NCBI GenBank assembly: GCA_965247635.1
Contig: CBDFHJ010000007.1
Coordinates: 248,001-312,000, forward strand
Source: CBDFHJ01 sp965247635
GTDB lineage: Bacteria > Chloroflexota > Dehalococcoidia > Lucifugimonadales > Australimonadaceae
Length of the DNA stretch: 64,000 nucleotides
Direction of reading: 5' to 3'
Below are positions 32,817 to 41,747 of the stretch, piece after piece. The notes under the pieces were generated by a model that worked only from the letters and a program-made list of their open reading frames with translations, made no database searches and was not told the origin of the DNA. The position numbers and the translations under genes are program-made. Within the stretch, counting starts at the first letter, position 1. Every line of letters begins with the position of its first letter.

Positions 32817-34183
32817 TACCAGTCGGGGCTGGCGCGCAGCTCGTCCCAACTCTTGCCGTCCATCAGGTCAGCCCAGAACTTGTACGCGTTTCGAGCGTTC
32901 TGCTCCGACGTCCGCTCCTTTTGGCTGACCAGCGCGTTCTGAGGAAGTCCGATCTCCTTCAGCATGGGGTGACCCTTCGTCTCATAGCCCAGGCCTTGCG
33001 CGTAGGCATAGGGGTGGCGCGTGGCGATGGTGCCCTTGCTGGCCTTGTGGGCGTAGTTCCAGTTCTCCATGTCGTCCTGCTCGGTCATGCCGGCAGGGCC
33101 CCCATAGCGCATGTAGTAGTGCCGCAACAGGTCCTTCACCTCCTGCGGTGCGTCCCGCTCGATGAAGAACCAGCGCCATACCTCCGTGGAGTCCGGCCCG
33201 TTGGGCTGCCACACCGCCATGCTCTGATTGGTCCCGGTGGTCCCGGTGGGGAAGACATTCCCGTTCCCAGGCGTCGCCCGCGAAAGCTTCTTCAGACGCT
33301 TTTGCCGTTTGTCGTGGGCCTGCTGATAGTACTCCTCCACGACGGGATCGTTCGGGTACGTGGGGGTGTAGGGAAGGTCATCCGTGGCCACACGGAAGTG
33401 GACCCGCCCAGAACCGTGGTGGGAGATATCGAACCAGACCGTGGCGCTGCGGACGTTGTCGGAGGTGTGCCGGCCCTGTTGGCCGCTGGGGCTGAGGCGA
33501 AGGAGATCCACCGACCGGTGGGTCGTCACGCCGTGGTAACCATCGCCCAAGAAGTTCTCGGCGCCGAACTTCCAGTTGCACGGCAGCGTCCACTTGTATA
33601 TCCCAGCGAATACTTCCAGGTCCGCCTCGGAGCCGTCCGGGCTTTCCAGGAAGAGGTCCAGCGCGGGCTTGTTATCGCCTATGTACTCCTGAAAGTTGGG
33701 TGCCTTGGGGTCCCACGTGGCCCAGATAGTTCCCTTGTAGTTGGTGAGCTGCGCGACCTCCACCAGCCCCCACTGGCTCTTGTCCAGCTCCTCTCGGTAC
33801 GCGTCCTTGTACCGGGGTACGCCTACGAGGCTCCCGTCGCCCGCGTAGCTCCATCCGTGGTACAGGCACGTGAACACCGGCGTGTTCCCCTCGTCGTACC
33901 GGCATACCTTCATCCCCCGGTGACGACACGAGTTCAGGAACACGTGAATCGTGTTGTCCCGGTCCCGGCTCAGGATGACCGACTCCTCCCCCATGCGGGA
34001 GACGAAGTAGTCGCCGGGCTTGCGCACCTGGTCCTCGAACCCCACGAACAGCCAGCAGCGGGCGAACACCCGCTCCTGCTCAATGGCGTACAGATCCTCG
34101 TCCACGAAGATGTCTCGGCCCACGAGGCCGGTCTTCATGTTGACCAGCTGGCTTGCCGACTCGTAACCCAGGCCCAGTGCCAT
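32816..34183 (-). CDS. Rieske aromatic-ring-hydroxylating oxygenase alpha subunit 4
   Basis: A 455-residue paralogue. It has the shared Rieske half with CRHRG and CLYHGW (the usual Pro after the second Cys is Leu here). The catalytic site is ENFLGDGYHGVTTH (H-x4-H) and EQDDMENWNY. GGAGGGAGGACCCCT precedes the ATG. The C-terminal tail (LPQNALVSQKERTSEQNARN) is unlike alpha 3, consistent with divergence restricted to the catalytic half. Confidence 0.91.
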   Translation of the reverse strand: MALGLGYESASQLVNMKTGLVGRDIFVDEDLYAIEQERVFARCWLFVGFEDQVRKPGDYFVSRMGEESVILSRDRDNTIHVFLNSCRHRGMKVCRYDEGNTPVFTCLYHGWSYAGDGSLVGVPRYKDAYREELDKSQWGLVEVAQLTNYKGTIWATWDPKAPNFQEYIGDNKPALDLFLESPDGSEADLEVFAGIYKWTLPCNWKFGAENFLGDGYHGVTTHRSVDLLRLSPSGQQGRHTSDNVRSATVWFDISHHGSGRVHFRVATDDLPYTPTYPNDPVVEEYYQQAHDKRQKRLKKLSRATPGNGNVFPTGTTGTNQSMAVWQPNGPDSTEVWRWFFIERDAPQEVKDLLRHYYMRYGGPAGMTEQDDMENWNYAHKASKGTIATRHPYAYAQGLGYETKGHPMLKEIGLPQNALVSQKERTSEQNARNAYKFWADLMDGKSWDELRASPDW

Positions 34184-34233
34184 AGGGGTCCTCCCTCCAT
34201 GAGTCCGAGGCCGTGACGCGTGAACGCTTAACG

Positions 34234-35595
34234 CTACCAGCTAGGGCTGCTAGCGCGCACCTCGTCCCAGCTCTTGACGTCCATCAGGTCAGCCCACATT
34301 TTGTACATCAAGCGCTGGTTGACCTCTGAGTTGCCGGTGTCGACGAGCGACTTCGTAACCAGGCTCGGGTCGCCGAACTCGGCGTCACCGATGCGTTCGT
34401 GCCCCAAGCCCATGGAGTAGTTGTATGGATAGCGGCGGGCGATGGTGCCCTTGCTGGCCCTGTGGGCATAGTTCCAGTTCTCCATGTCGTCTTCTTCGGT
34501 CAGCCCAGCCGGGCCGCCGTAACGGATGAAGTAGTGCCGCATCAGGTCCTTGACCTCTTGCGGTGCGTCCCGATGCATGAAGTACCAGCGCCATACCTCC
34601 GTGGAGTCAGGCCCATTCGGATGCCAAACTCCGACGCCGTCCCCAGTCCCGAAGGTCGAATTGGGGAAGATGTTGCCACCTCCACCTCCAGCCAGCGCCT
34701 TCGCGCCCAGCAACTCCTTCCTCCGTTCAAAGGACTCCCGGTAGTACTCCTCCGCCACCGGGTTGTCTGGAAACGCGGGCCGGTACGTCGCGGTGCCGAG
34801 GCGACGGTACTCCCGCCAGCCGTGGCCGTGGTGCGTGATGTTCAGCGGTAGCATCTGGACCCGGACTCCGTCCTCGATATGTCTGCCCTGCTGGCCGCTG
34901 GGGCTGATTCGCAGCAGGTCCACCGACCGGTGGCTTGTCGTGCCGTGATAGTTATCGCCGTTGAAGTTCTCCGAGCCGAACTTCCAGTTGCACGGGATGG
35001 TCCACTTGTAGACGCCGCTGACGACCTCCAGGTCCGCCTCTGACCCATCTGGCTTGTTCAGAAACAGCCCCATGTGGGGCTCCATCTCCCCGATGTACTC
35101 CTCGAAGGAGGGCGCGTCCGGGTCCCACGTGGCCCAGATGGTGCCCTTGTAGTTGGCCAGTTGCGCAACCTCGACGAGACCCCATTGCGACTTGTCCAGC
35201 TCCTCCCGATACGCGTCCTTGTAGCGGGGTACGCCTACGAGGCTCCCGTCGCCCGCGTAGCTCCACCCGTGGTACGGACACGTGAACACCGGCGTGTTCC
35301 CCTCGTCGTACCGGCACACCTTCATCCCCCGGTGACGGCACGAGTTCAGGAACACGTGGACGGTGTTGTCCCGGTCCCGGCTCAGGATGACCGACTCCTC
35401 CCCCATGCGCGAGACGAAGTAGTCGCCCGGCTTCTTCACCTGGTCCTCGAACCCTATGAAGAGCCAGGCTCGGGCGAACACCAGCTCCTGCTCCAGCTTG
35501 TAAAGCTCGGGGTCCACGAAGATCTCGCGGCCGACCAGGCCACGCTTCGAGTCCACCAGCTCATTCGCCAGCCCAGGCCTCATTTCGAGAACCAT
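34234..35595 (-). CDS. Rieske aromatic-ring-hydroxylating oxygenase alpha subunit 5
   Basis: A 453-residue paralogue, first of the tandem array on the minus strand. Rieske motifs CRHRG and CPYHGW and catalytic motifs ENFNGDNYHGTTSH (H-x4-H) and EEDDMENWNY are intact. The start at 35595 follows AAGGAG with 7-base spacing; an ATG six codons upstream is less well placed. A hairpin 104 bp upstream may be part of its leader. Confidence 0.91.
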   Translation of the reverse strand: MVLEMRPGLANELVDSKRGLVGREIFVDPELYKLEQELVFARAWLFIGFEDQVKKPGDYFVSRMGEESVILSRDRDNTVHVFLNSCRHRGMKVCRYDEGNTPVFTCPYHGWSYAGDGSLVGVPRYKDAYREELDKSQWGLVEVAQLANYKGTIWATWDPDAPSFEEYIGEMEPHMGLFLNKPDGSEADLEVVSGVYKWTIPCNWKFGSENFNGDNYHGTTSHRSVDLLRISPSGQQGRHIEDGVRVQMLPLNITHHGHGWREYRRLGTATYRPAFPDNPVAEEYYRESFERRKELLGAKALAGGGGGNIFPNSTFGTGDGVGVWHPNGPDSTEVWRWYFMHRDAPQEVKDLMRHYFIRYGGPAGLTEEDDMENWNYAHRASKGTIARRYPYNYSMGLGHERIGDAEFGDPSLVTKSLVDTGNSEVNQRLMYKMWADLMDVKSWDEVRASSPSW

Positions 35596-35698
35596 CGTCA
35601 CGCTCCTTCTCAAACGCGGTCTACTTCGTTGCCGGTCCCTGCCCCACGCTGCCGTACGGCTTTGACCATGGCGCGGACCAGATAGCGCCTGGAACGCG

Positions 35699-35740
35699 AA
35701 AGAGACGCCTCACCCACGATGGGGTCCCCGGCGCCTCTTT
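35699..35740 (-). promoter_or_regulatory. Hairpin upstream of the Rieske array
   Basis: AAAGAGACGCC (35699-35709) faces GGCGCCTCTTT (35730-35740). Read on the minus strand the single mismatch becomes a G-U pair, giving an 11-bp stem, 104 bp before the alpha 5 start. It could be a leader structure of the array or the terminator of the upstream small gene. The remainder of the 35596-36261 interval holds only the small frame at 35943. Confidence 0.4.
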
Positions 35741-35942
35741 GGCCTTCGGCACACGATACGGGGCCGCCCCCTCCCCGTCCTGCTCACGGATTACGCTGGG
35801 GCTTAGCAGCAGCAAGTACTCCTCAACACACACGTTTCTTACTTACTTCTCTCCTTACCTCATTCTTCGTAAGCCGACCACCCTGGAGCACACCCTCACA
35901 GTGCCTAACGCACACTGCCCATTACCCGGCCAGGCCAAAGGG

Positions 35943-36149
35943 CTATGCGTCCGCCTTCGCCCAGCGACACCACGCCCAGTGTCCGTGCGAACCGCTATCG
36001 GGACAGACGCAAGGGTTCTCCCTGGAAAATTCATACCCCAGGAGCATCAGGTGTGTATTGAACCCGCTGATAAAGGTATCCCCTTCATCAATCGCCTCGT
36101 ATCCCACCAGAAAAGCGTTGTCAACCTCTTCTATCTTTGGACTCACCAT
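35943..36149 (-). CDS. Small hypothetical protein
   Basis: A 68-residue frame with ATG preceded by GAGAGGTGAGCC. The N-terminal part (VSPKIEEVDNAFLVGYEAIDEG) has ordinary protein-like composition. The C-terminal part has three Cys or His clusters (CVCPDSGSHGHWAWC) of uncertain meaning. It lies between the MFS gene and the Rieske array on the same strand. I do not recognise it and it may be a truncated remnant. Confidence 0.35.
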   Translation of the reverse strand: MVSPKIEEVDNAFLVGYEAIDEGDTFISGFNTHLMLLGYEFSRENPCVCPDSGSHGHWAWCRWAKADA

Positions 36150-36261
36150 GGCTCACCTCTCACAAAAGGTCCGGCCCTTCCCTCAGGCCGTCCTACCCAA
36201 CAAAAGGTATAGGCGCCTTCGCTTGATTGCAAGCGCGAGGCTCCTCGTCCACAGATATTAC

Positions 36262-37596
36262 TCAGGGAGCGGTCTCGTGTCTAGTTCCGCCCTGCAAATC
36301 TGCCATATCACCCTGGACCGTTACCTTCACCGGCACCGGCGGCCTTTTGGCCAGCCATATCAGGAGCGCCGCGACGGCGTACACACCGGCAACGATGGTG
36401 AAGGCACTGACGTAGGTGCCGGAGATGTCGAAGGCAAGGGAGGCCATCAGCGGCCCAAATCCAAGGCCCAGCCATTGGAAGGGCGTCGTGAACCCTGAAA
36501 TGGCCCCAAAGTGCGACCGTCCGTAATACTTGGCCAGGATCATCATCACGATAGACCCCTCGCCGCGGGCGGCCAGGCCGAAGAACACCGCGAAGACCAT
36601 GGCGCTGGCCGGCGTCGAAACAAACAACAGGTAGACGCTCAGCAGGCCAGACATCGCCATGGTGCCGGTGGCGAGGTACCGCTCCGAGAAGCGTTCCACG
36701 AGAAAGCCCCACAGGCCATTGGCGACGGCCCCCGAGAGCTGGTACGCGCTGAGGGCCACGACGGCAAAGGAGGCAGCGATCTGAAGGTCGGTGAAGTAGG
36801 CGACCATGTGGAAGCCCACCGCGCCGTTGGCCATGGTGGATGCGGACAGGGCCGCGATGATAAGCCAGAGGGCCACGGTGCGCTGGGCCTGGCCGAGGGT
36901 CCAGCTATGTTCCTCCACGGGTGCCGGGGACGGCGCGTCTTCCCCAACGACGATCTCCCGACGCTCGTCTCCATCCGGGAGCAGGCCCATGTCCTCCGGC
37001 CGCCGGCGCAACACGAGGACCATGGGCACGAACAACGTCATGCTCAGGAACCCAAAGATGACAAAGACGGTACGCCAATCAACGCCAGAGCCCATCAGGC
37101 TCTGGGCCACCAGCACCAGGACAGCGCCACCCAACGGCACGGCCATCTGGGTCATGCCCAACGCGCGGCCCCGCATCCTTCGAAACCAATTCACGGCCGC
37201 GGTCCTGGGCACGACCCCCGATAGGGTGCTCTGGGCAATGGCCCGGCCCGCTAGGTAGGCGGCGTAAAACTGCCATAGCGTCCCGACACTGGCAAGGACG
37301 AAAAAGAGGGTGGCGACCACCAAGATGCCGCCGCTGGAGAGGACTCGCGGCCCAAACCGGTCCGCCAATCGCCCGACAAAGGGCGCCAGGAGGCCGCTGG
37401 TCCAAGTGCCCGCGGTGGCCGCCCCCGCGATGGCCGTCCGGCTCCAGCCGAAGACTTCGGCGATGGGCTTGAGCATCACACCCAGAAACACCTGGCTGAA
37501 GCCCGCGGACATGAAACCGCCGGTCATGCTGACCCCCAGCACGTACCAGCCGTAATAAAACCTTGGCCGCGCCTTGACCCAGTTCGGAAGGGTCAC
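36262..37596 (-). CDS. Major facilitator superfamily transporter (monocarboxylate / oxalate-formate type)
   Basis: A 444-residue inner-membrane protein with about 12 hydrophobic segments in two halves separated by a charged loop (DGDERREIVVGEDAPSPAPVEE, near residues 205-226). The N-terminus (FYYGWYVLGVSMTGGFMSAG) and the cytoplasmic motif GRLADRFGPR between helices 2 and 3 match the monocarboxylate/OFA-like branch. Its place next to the Rieske array suggests uptake of an organic acid substrate or export of a product, by inference only. It diverges from the ABC importer genes at 37793. Confidence 0.88.
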   Translation of the reverse strand: MTLPNWVKARPRFYYGWYVLGVSMTGGFMSAGFSQVFLGVMLKPIAEVFGWSRTAIAGAATAGTWTSGLLAPFVGRLADRFGPRVLSSGGILVVATLFFVLASVGTLWQFYAAYLAGRAIAQSTLSGVVPRTAAVNWFRRMRGRALGMTQMAVPLGGAVLVLVAQSLMGSGVDWRTVFVIFGFLSMTLFVPMVLVLRRRPEDMGLLPDGDERREIVVGEDAPSPAPVEEHSWTLGQAQRTVALWLIIAALSASTMANGAVGFHMVAYFTDLQIAASFAVVALSAYQLSGAVANGLWGFLVERFSERYLATGTMAMSGLLSVYLLFVSTPASAMVFAVFFGLAARGEGSIVMMILAKYYGRSHFGAISGFTTPFQWLGLGFGPLMASLAFDISGTYVSAFTIVAGVYAVAALLIWLAKRPPVPVKVTVQGDMADLQGGTRHETAP

Positions 37597-37792
37597 TCGT
37601 CCACCTACCTGTGAGTTGCTCGGGGAAAAGCCGACCTTGAAGCCGTTGCGCTATACACTCAGCGCTCCCGGATAATAGCATCTACAGACGCTCGTTCGAA
37701 GAAAGGGTGCTTCCTAGCACCGGCCACGTCGGGGGACCAGCGCCCGGTCCGTGTCGCGGTCCAGGCCCCATTAACCATGGGAGGACGTATTC

Positions 37793-39517
37793 TTGCGGCT
37801 GGCACTTCTCGCTGCGCTTGCTGCCGTTGGGGGCTTATTGCTTTCCTGTACCGGCGGGCCGAGCACCCCCACCCCAGGAGGGACCCCTGGGCCGACGGCT
37901 ACCCAGAGCGTGGGCCCCACCGACACTCCCACGGACCCGCGTGGGGCAAGGTTTGGCGGTACCCTTGTGCTGGCCAACCGCGGCGACCCGCCCGCGGGCT
38001 TTGACACGCTCAGGACCAGCAGCATTGCGCTGCATCACGCCGGTGGCGCGCTGTTTGGTCCTGGGAACCTGATCATGCGGTGTCGCGAGAACATGTACCT
38101 GGTATGTCCCTACCTCGCCAGAAACTGGGTAGCAAACCCCGGCTTCACCGAGTGGACCTTCGATATCCGGAGCGGCGTCCTCTGGCACGACGGCACGCCC
38201 TTTACCGCGGAGGACGCCAAGTTTTGGTTCGATCTCGTCTACTTCGGCGCTCAGGTGGGGAACAAGGTCCGCGCTCCAGCGTACTTCAAAGGGGAGCTGG
38301 GGGAAGTTGACAAGGTGGAGGTGCTGGAGCATGACAGGCTCCGCATCACTTTCCGCGAACGGAACCCTTACTTTCTCGAAGTCCTCGCCAATCCACGGTT
38401 CCGAATAGCCCACCCCCGCCACCTGATGCAGCCGAGGATCGCGCAGGGAGAGGTAAGCATCAGCCCCTCCGATGTTGGGTTCATCGGCCTGGGACCGTTC
38501 AAACTAGAGGCGTACAAAAGAGGAAGCGTAGTCCGGTTACGGCGGTTCGACCAGTACTGGGAGGAGGACGCGGAGGGCAATAGGCTTCCGTACTTGGACG
38601 GCATCGATTACGTGGTCATGCCCGACCCGTTCGCCATGGACGTGGCCTTTCGCACCGGCCGGCTGGACGGCGGCGCCCGTGGCCAGGGGCACTACCTCAC
38701 GGCGGAGCGCAAAGAAGGCTACGTTCGGGACCTTGGAGAGGAGGTCTTCTTCGCCGAGATGGAGGGGGGCAACTTCCGCTTAGCATTCAACGTCCTGAAG
38801 CCAGGCCCCTGGCAGGACCCACGGGTGCGAAGGGCGATCGCGTTATGGATCGATAAGCCGGCCGCCATCTCCTCTGCGTTAGGCGGGTTTGGCTGGACCT
38901 CCCCTGACCTGGGACCCCCTAACATTCCCGTTCCGAGGCATTTCATCAACTGGTCGAAGTTTAACGTGGGTCCGCTGGAAGAGAAACGGGCCGAAGCGGT
39001 GCGCCTGATGGAGGAAGCGGGCTATACCGACGGCTTCACCATGGGGCATCTGTGCCGCAGTCTGAACACCACGCCCTGCGAGTTTCTCAAGGCCCAGCTC
39101 GCCGGCCTCGGCATCGACTTGCAAATCCAGCTGGTGGACGAGGGGGAGTGGAATAGGGCACGGGTGAGCCTGGACTACGATAGCCAGCAGGGGCGTCTCA
39201 CGCCGTCGCCGATCCCGGAGGGCACAGAATCGGTGTACGGGCGCTATAGTAACAATCCCGACGCCTACGCCAAGTACGAGGACCCAGAGGTGGATGACTT
39301 GTACCGGCGGCTGAGGGAGGCGCTGACGTTTGAGGGACGGGTTGAGCTCTGGCGGGACATCGAAAGGTACCTGTTTGTCGAGCAGACCTATATTGTACCC
39401 ATTGCTGAGTCCATCAACGTGGTTCCCTACCGCTCTTACGTGAAGGGTCTGGTTATACCGACGGAAGACGGCCATACCAACACCGACTTCGCCACGGTGT
39501 GGCTGGACGAGGACTAA
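37793..39517 (+). CDS. ABC transporter substrate-binding lipoprotein (peptide/nickel family 5)
   Basis: A 574-residue extracytoplasmic solute-binding protein. The N-terminal signal ends in a lipobox, LLLSC, followed by a Pro/Thr/Gly-rich linker (TGGPSTPTPGGTPGPTAT). The family 5 core includes EWTFDIRSGVLWHDGTPFTA, with later segments AFNVLKPGPWQDPRVRRAI and VRLMEEAGYTDGF. The start is a TTG with GGGAGGACG upstream. Two permease genes follow on the same strand. The ligand may be a peptide or another organic compound. Confidence 0.88.
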   Translation: MRLALLAALAAVGGLLLSCTGGPSTPTPGGTPGPTATQSVGPTDTPTDPRGARFGGTLVLANRGDPPAGFDTLRTSSIALHHAGGALFGPGNLIMRCRENMYLVCPYLARNWVANPGFTEWTFDIRSGVLWHDGTPFTAEDAKFWFDLVYFGAQVGNKVRAPAYFKGELGEVDKVEVLEHDRLRITFRERNPYFLEVLANPRFRIAHPRHLMQPRIAQGEVSISPSDVGFIGLGPFKLEAYKRGSVVRLRRFDQYWEEDAEGNRLPYLDGIDYVVMPDPFAMDVAFRTGRLDGGARGQGHYLTAERKEGYVRDLGEEVFFAEMEGGNFRLAFNVLKPGPWQDPRVRRAIALWIDKPAAISSALGGFGWTSPDLGPPNIPVPRHFINWSKFNVGPLEEKRAEAVRLMEEAGYTDGFTMGHLCRSLNTTPCEFLKAQLAGLGIDLQIQLVDEGEWNRARVSLDYDSQQGRLTPSPIPEGTESVYGRYSNNPDAYAKYEDPEVDDLYRRLREALTFEGRVELWRDIERYLFVEQTYIVPIAESINVVPYRSYVKGLVIPTEDGHTNTDFATVWLDED

Positions 39518-39586
39518 CGCCCCGGTAGCAGGGTCCGTGACGCTTCTTGTAAGCGGTCACGGCTGCCGGGTCACAACCTGAGTGAA

Positions 39587-40540
39587 ATGCGTAGCTACAT
39601 AGCACTGAGGCTCGCCCTCATCGCTCCTACAGTGCTGGCTGCCTCCGTCGCGGTCTTTATCATCATGCGCGTGTTGCCCGGTGACATTGTCCTGGTCATC
39701 TCCGGCGATGTCGCCGTCAGCCCTGAGGTGCGGGAGGAGCTGCGAGAGGAGCTTGGCCTGAACGATCCCCTCCCTGTCCAGTACGGCCGGTGGCTGTGGA
39801 GCATGGTCGACGGCGAGTTCGGGGGCCGTTCCCTTGAGAGCAGGGAGCCCATCCGCTCCATGATCGGCCACCAGCTACCGGTAACGCTGCTACTCACCGG
39901 CTACACCGTTCTGCTGTCCATCCTTGTGTCGGTGCCACTCGGTGTTCTCGCCGCCGTATGGAGCAATCGGTGGCCCGACTACATCGTCCGCGTGACGACC
40001 CTGGGTGGGTTAGCGCTCCCGAGCCTCCTGGTCGCCCTCCTGGTCATGCTGGGCCTTCTGCTCGTCTTTCGCTGGTCTCCGCCGATCATCTACACCTCGC
40101 TCTGGTCCAACCCGTGGAACCACGCCCAGATGGTGGCGCTGCCTACCCTGATCCTCGCCTGGGAGTACAGCTCCCACCTTGTCCGGGTGACCCGCGCCAG
40201 CATGCTGGAGGCCCTCAGCCAGACCTACATCACCACGGCGCGGAGCAAGGGGCTCTCCGAGTACGTCGTCGTCCTGCGGCACGGACTGCCTAACGCGCTG
40301 GTCCCGATCGTCACCATGGTGGGCCTGCAGTTTGGCACCTTGCTGAGCGGCGCGCTCATCTTAGAGACCCTCTTCGGACTGCCCGGTATTGGCAGGGGCC
40401 TTGTGCAGGCGGCCCTGGCCCGGGACTACCCGGTCATTCAGAGCCTCGCCACGCTGCTCGTGTTACTGTCCTTGGTCGTCAATCTGGTGGTGGACACGGT
40501 CTACACGCGCATTGACCCGCGCATCTCCCACGCCGCCTGA
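39587..40540 (+). CDS. ABC transporter permease (DppB-type)
   Basis: A 317-residue inner-membrane permease with six predicted segments. The N-terminus (RSYIALRLALIAPTVLAASVAVF, residues 2-24, of which the first is typical of DppB) and the conserved cytoplasmic loop TTARSKGLSEYVVVLRHGLPNA, the EAA-type motif that contacts the ATPases, identify the subfamily. It pairs with the 40581 permease. Confidence 0.9.
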   Translation: MRSYIALRLALIAPTVLAASVAVFIIMRVLPGDIVLVISGDVAVSPEVREELREELGLNDPLPVQYGRWLWSMVDGEFGGRSLESREPIRSMIGHQLPVTLLLTGYTVLLSILVSVPLGVLAAVWSNRWPDYIVRVTTLGGLALPSLLVALLVMLGLLLVFRWSPPIIYTSLWSNPWNHAQMVALPTLILAWEYSSHLVRVTRASMLEALSQTYITTARSKGLSEYVVVLRHGLPNALVPIVTMVGLQFGTLLSGALILETLFGLPGIGRGLVQAALARDYPVIQSLATLLVLLSLVVNLVVDTVYTRIDPRISHAA

Positions 40541-40580
40541 GGCAGATTCGCCTGTAAGCGCCATCGAGTGAAGAGCACGA

Positions 40581-41516
40581 ATGCAACACCAAGCATATAG
40601 AAGCCCTGGAGCCCGATCGTCTTCTAAGGGATTGCTTATAGCGGTCGTGAGTCGTATCTGGTCATTTACCCGGAACAGGCCAATAGCGACGCTCGCCATA
40701 TCGGCGCTGCTATTGATAGTCGTAGCGGCGCTCTTGGCAGATGTGATCGCGACGCACGACCCGCTCGCGCAGGACGACGCCCAACGCCTGAAGCCGCCAG
40801 GAGCAGACCACTACTTCGGAACGGACGGCTTCGGGCGTGACATCTTCAGCCGCGTGGTCCACGGAGCACGGGCGTCGCTATCCGTGGCGTTTCTTGCCGT
40901 TAGCGTGGCGGCCGTCGCGGGGACAAGCATCGGCATGTTTTCGGCCTATTGGGGGGGGAAGCTCGACCTGCTGGTCCAGCGGCTAGTAGACGTCTTGCTC
41001 GGTTTCCCTTTCCTCGTACTCGCCCTCATCATGGTCGTTGCCTTGGGTCCTTCCCGTATTTCGGTCGCCGCCGCCATCGCGCTTTCGCTGACCCCTCAGG
41101 TTGCCCGTCTGGCACGTGCGAGCGCGCTTTCAATAAAGGGAGAGGCCTACGTGGAGGCGGCAAGGGTAGCCGGAGCAGGCCCCTACCGGATCATCTGGAG
41201 ACATCTGCTCCCCAATAGCTTCCCGCCGATTCTGGCGCAGCTCACGGGCTATTTCGGCATTGCCGTCGTGGCGGAGACCGCGTTGAGCTTCCTGGACTTG
41301 GGAGTGCCTCCACCCTTCCCTTCGTGGGGCAGGATGCTTCAAGAAGGGGTGCGTCAGTACTTCGAGGTCGCCCCGTGGGCTACGATCTTTCCTGGACTGG
41401 CCTTGAGCATCACTGTCCTAAGCTCCGCGCTGCTCGGTGATGCCTTGCGGGACCTGTTGGACCCCAGGCGCGCGTTGCTTGCACGGCGTCGTCCTAACGA
41501 CTCCAGCCTAGGCTAG
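40581..41516 (+). CDS. ABC transporter permease (DppC-type)
   Basis: A 311-residue inner-membrane permease. The N-terminal DppC-like segment is followed by DDAQRLKPPGADHYFGTDGF and GRDIFSRVVHGARASL. The EAA-type loop is EAARVAGAGPYRIIWRHLLPN. The C-terminal RDLLDPR motif is typical. It completes the membrane part of the importer. No ATPase genes follow; the cluster ends in a palindrome and an IS remnant, so the ATPase genes may have been lost or lie elsewhere. Confidence 0.9.
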   Translation: MQHQAYRSPGARSSSKGLLIAVVSRIWSFTRNRPIATLAISALLLIVVAALLADVIATHDPLAQDDAQRLKPPGADHYFGTDGFGRDIFSRVVHGARASLSVAFLAVSVAAVAGTSIGMFSAYWGGKLDLLVQRLVDVLLGFPFLVLALIMVVALGPSRISVAAAIALSLTPQVARLARASALSIKGEAYVEAARVAGAGPYRIIWRHLLPNSFPPILAQLTGYFGIAVVAETALSFLDLGVPPPFPSWGRMLQEGVRQYFEVAPWATIFPGLALSITVLSSALLGDALRDLLDPRRALLARRRPNDSSLG

Positions 41517-41528
41517 GCCTAGCCTAGG
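41507..41528. repeat. 22-bp perfect palindrome across the stop of the DppC-type gene
   Basis: CCTAGGCTAGG (41507-41517) is directly followed by its reverse complement CCTAGCCTAGG (41518-41528). The TAG stop codon (41514-41516) lies inside it. It marks the edge between the importer genes and a transposase remnant. Confidence 0.6.
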
Positions 41529-41545
41529 AACGTAAGGCGAAGGAC

Positions 41546-41640
41546 GTGTTCTGATAAAAGGGGGAATGCAAGGCTCGAATGGGGCCGTCCGGCATTGTAA
41601 AACTCGAAGTACCGCCCGAGTCCAGTGCCCCTGATGTAAC
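41546..41640 (-). pseudogene. Remnant of an IS3-type transposase C-terminus
   Basis: Translated on the minus strand from 41623 the segment reads GLGRYFEFYNAGRPHSSLAF, which matches the conserved C-terminal block of IS3-family OrfB transposases (YFEFYNxxRPHSSL). The rest of the gene is absent. The remnant lies in the 231-bp gap between the DppC-type gene and the 41748 gene, with no other recognisable content. Confidence 0.6.
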
Positions 41641-41747
41641 AATAGCCAGAACTCGCCCGGCGTTTCAACTAACAATCCAACTAGGGTGACAGAAGGTTCG
41701 AGCCCCCGCTGGTGGGTCCGCCTGTATATCCTTACGTCCCGTCGTGT

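Noticed and set aside
32777..34216. Plus-strand frame of 479 codons over Rieske alpha 4
   Set aside because: Antisense shadow. Similar shadows recur over the other alpha genes because those genes are paralogous.
35621..35833. 70-codon minus-strand frame upstream of Rieske alpha 5
   Set aside because: It overlaps the leader hairpin, has no ribosome-binding site and shows low-complexity composition.
28000..36000. Repeated near-identical blocks as a CRISPR-like or other non-coding array
   Set aside because: The repeats are the conserved Rieske-domain coding segments of paralogous genes; no short regularly spaced repeats with unique spacers occur in the window.
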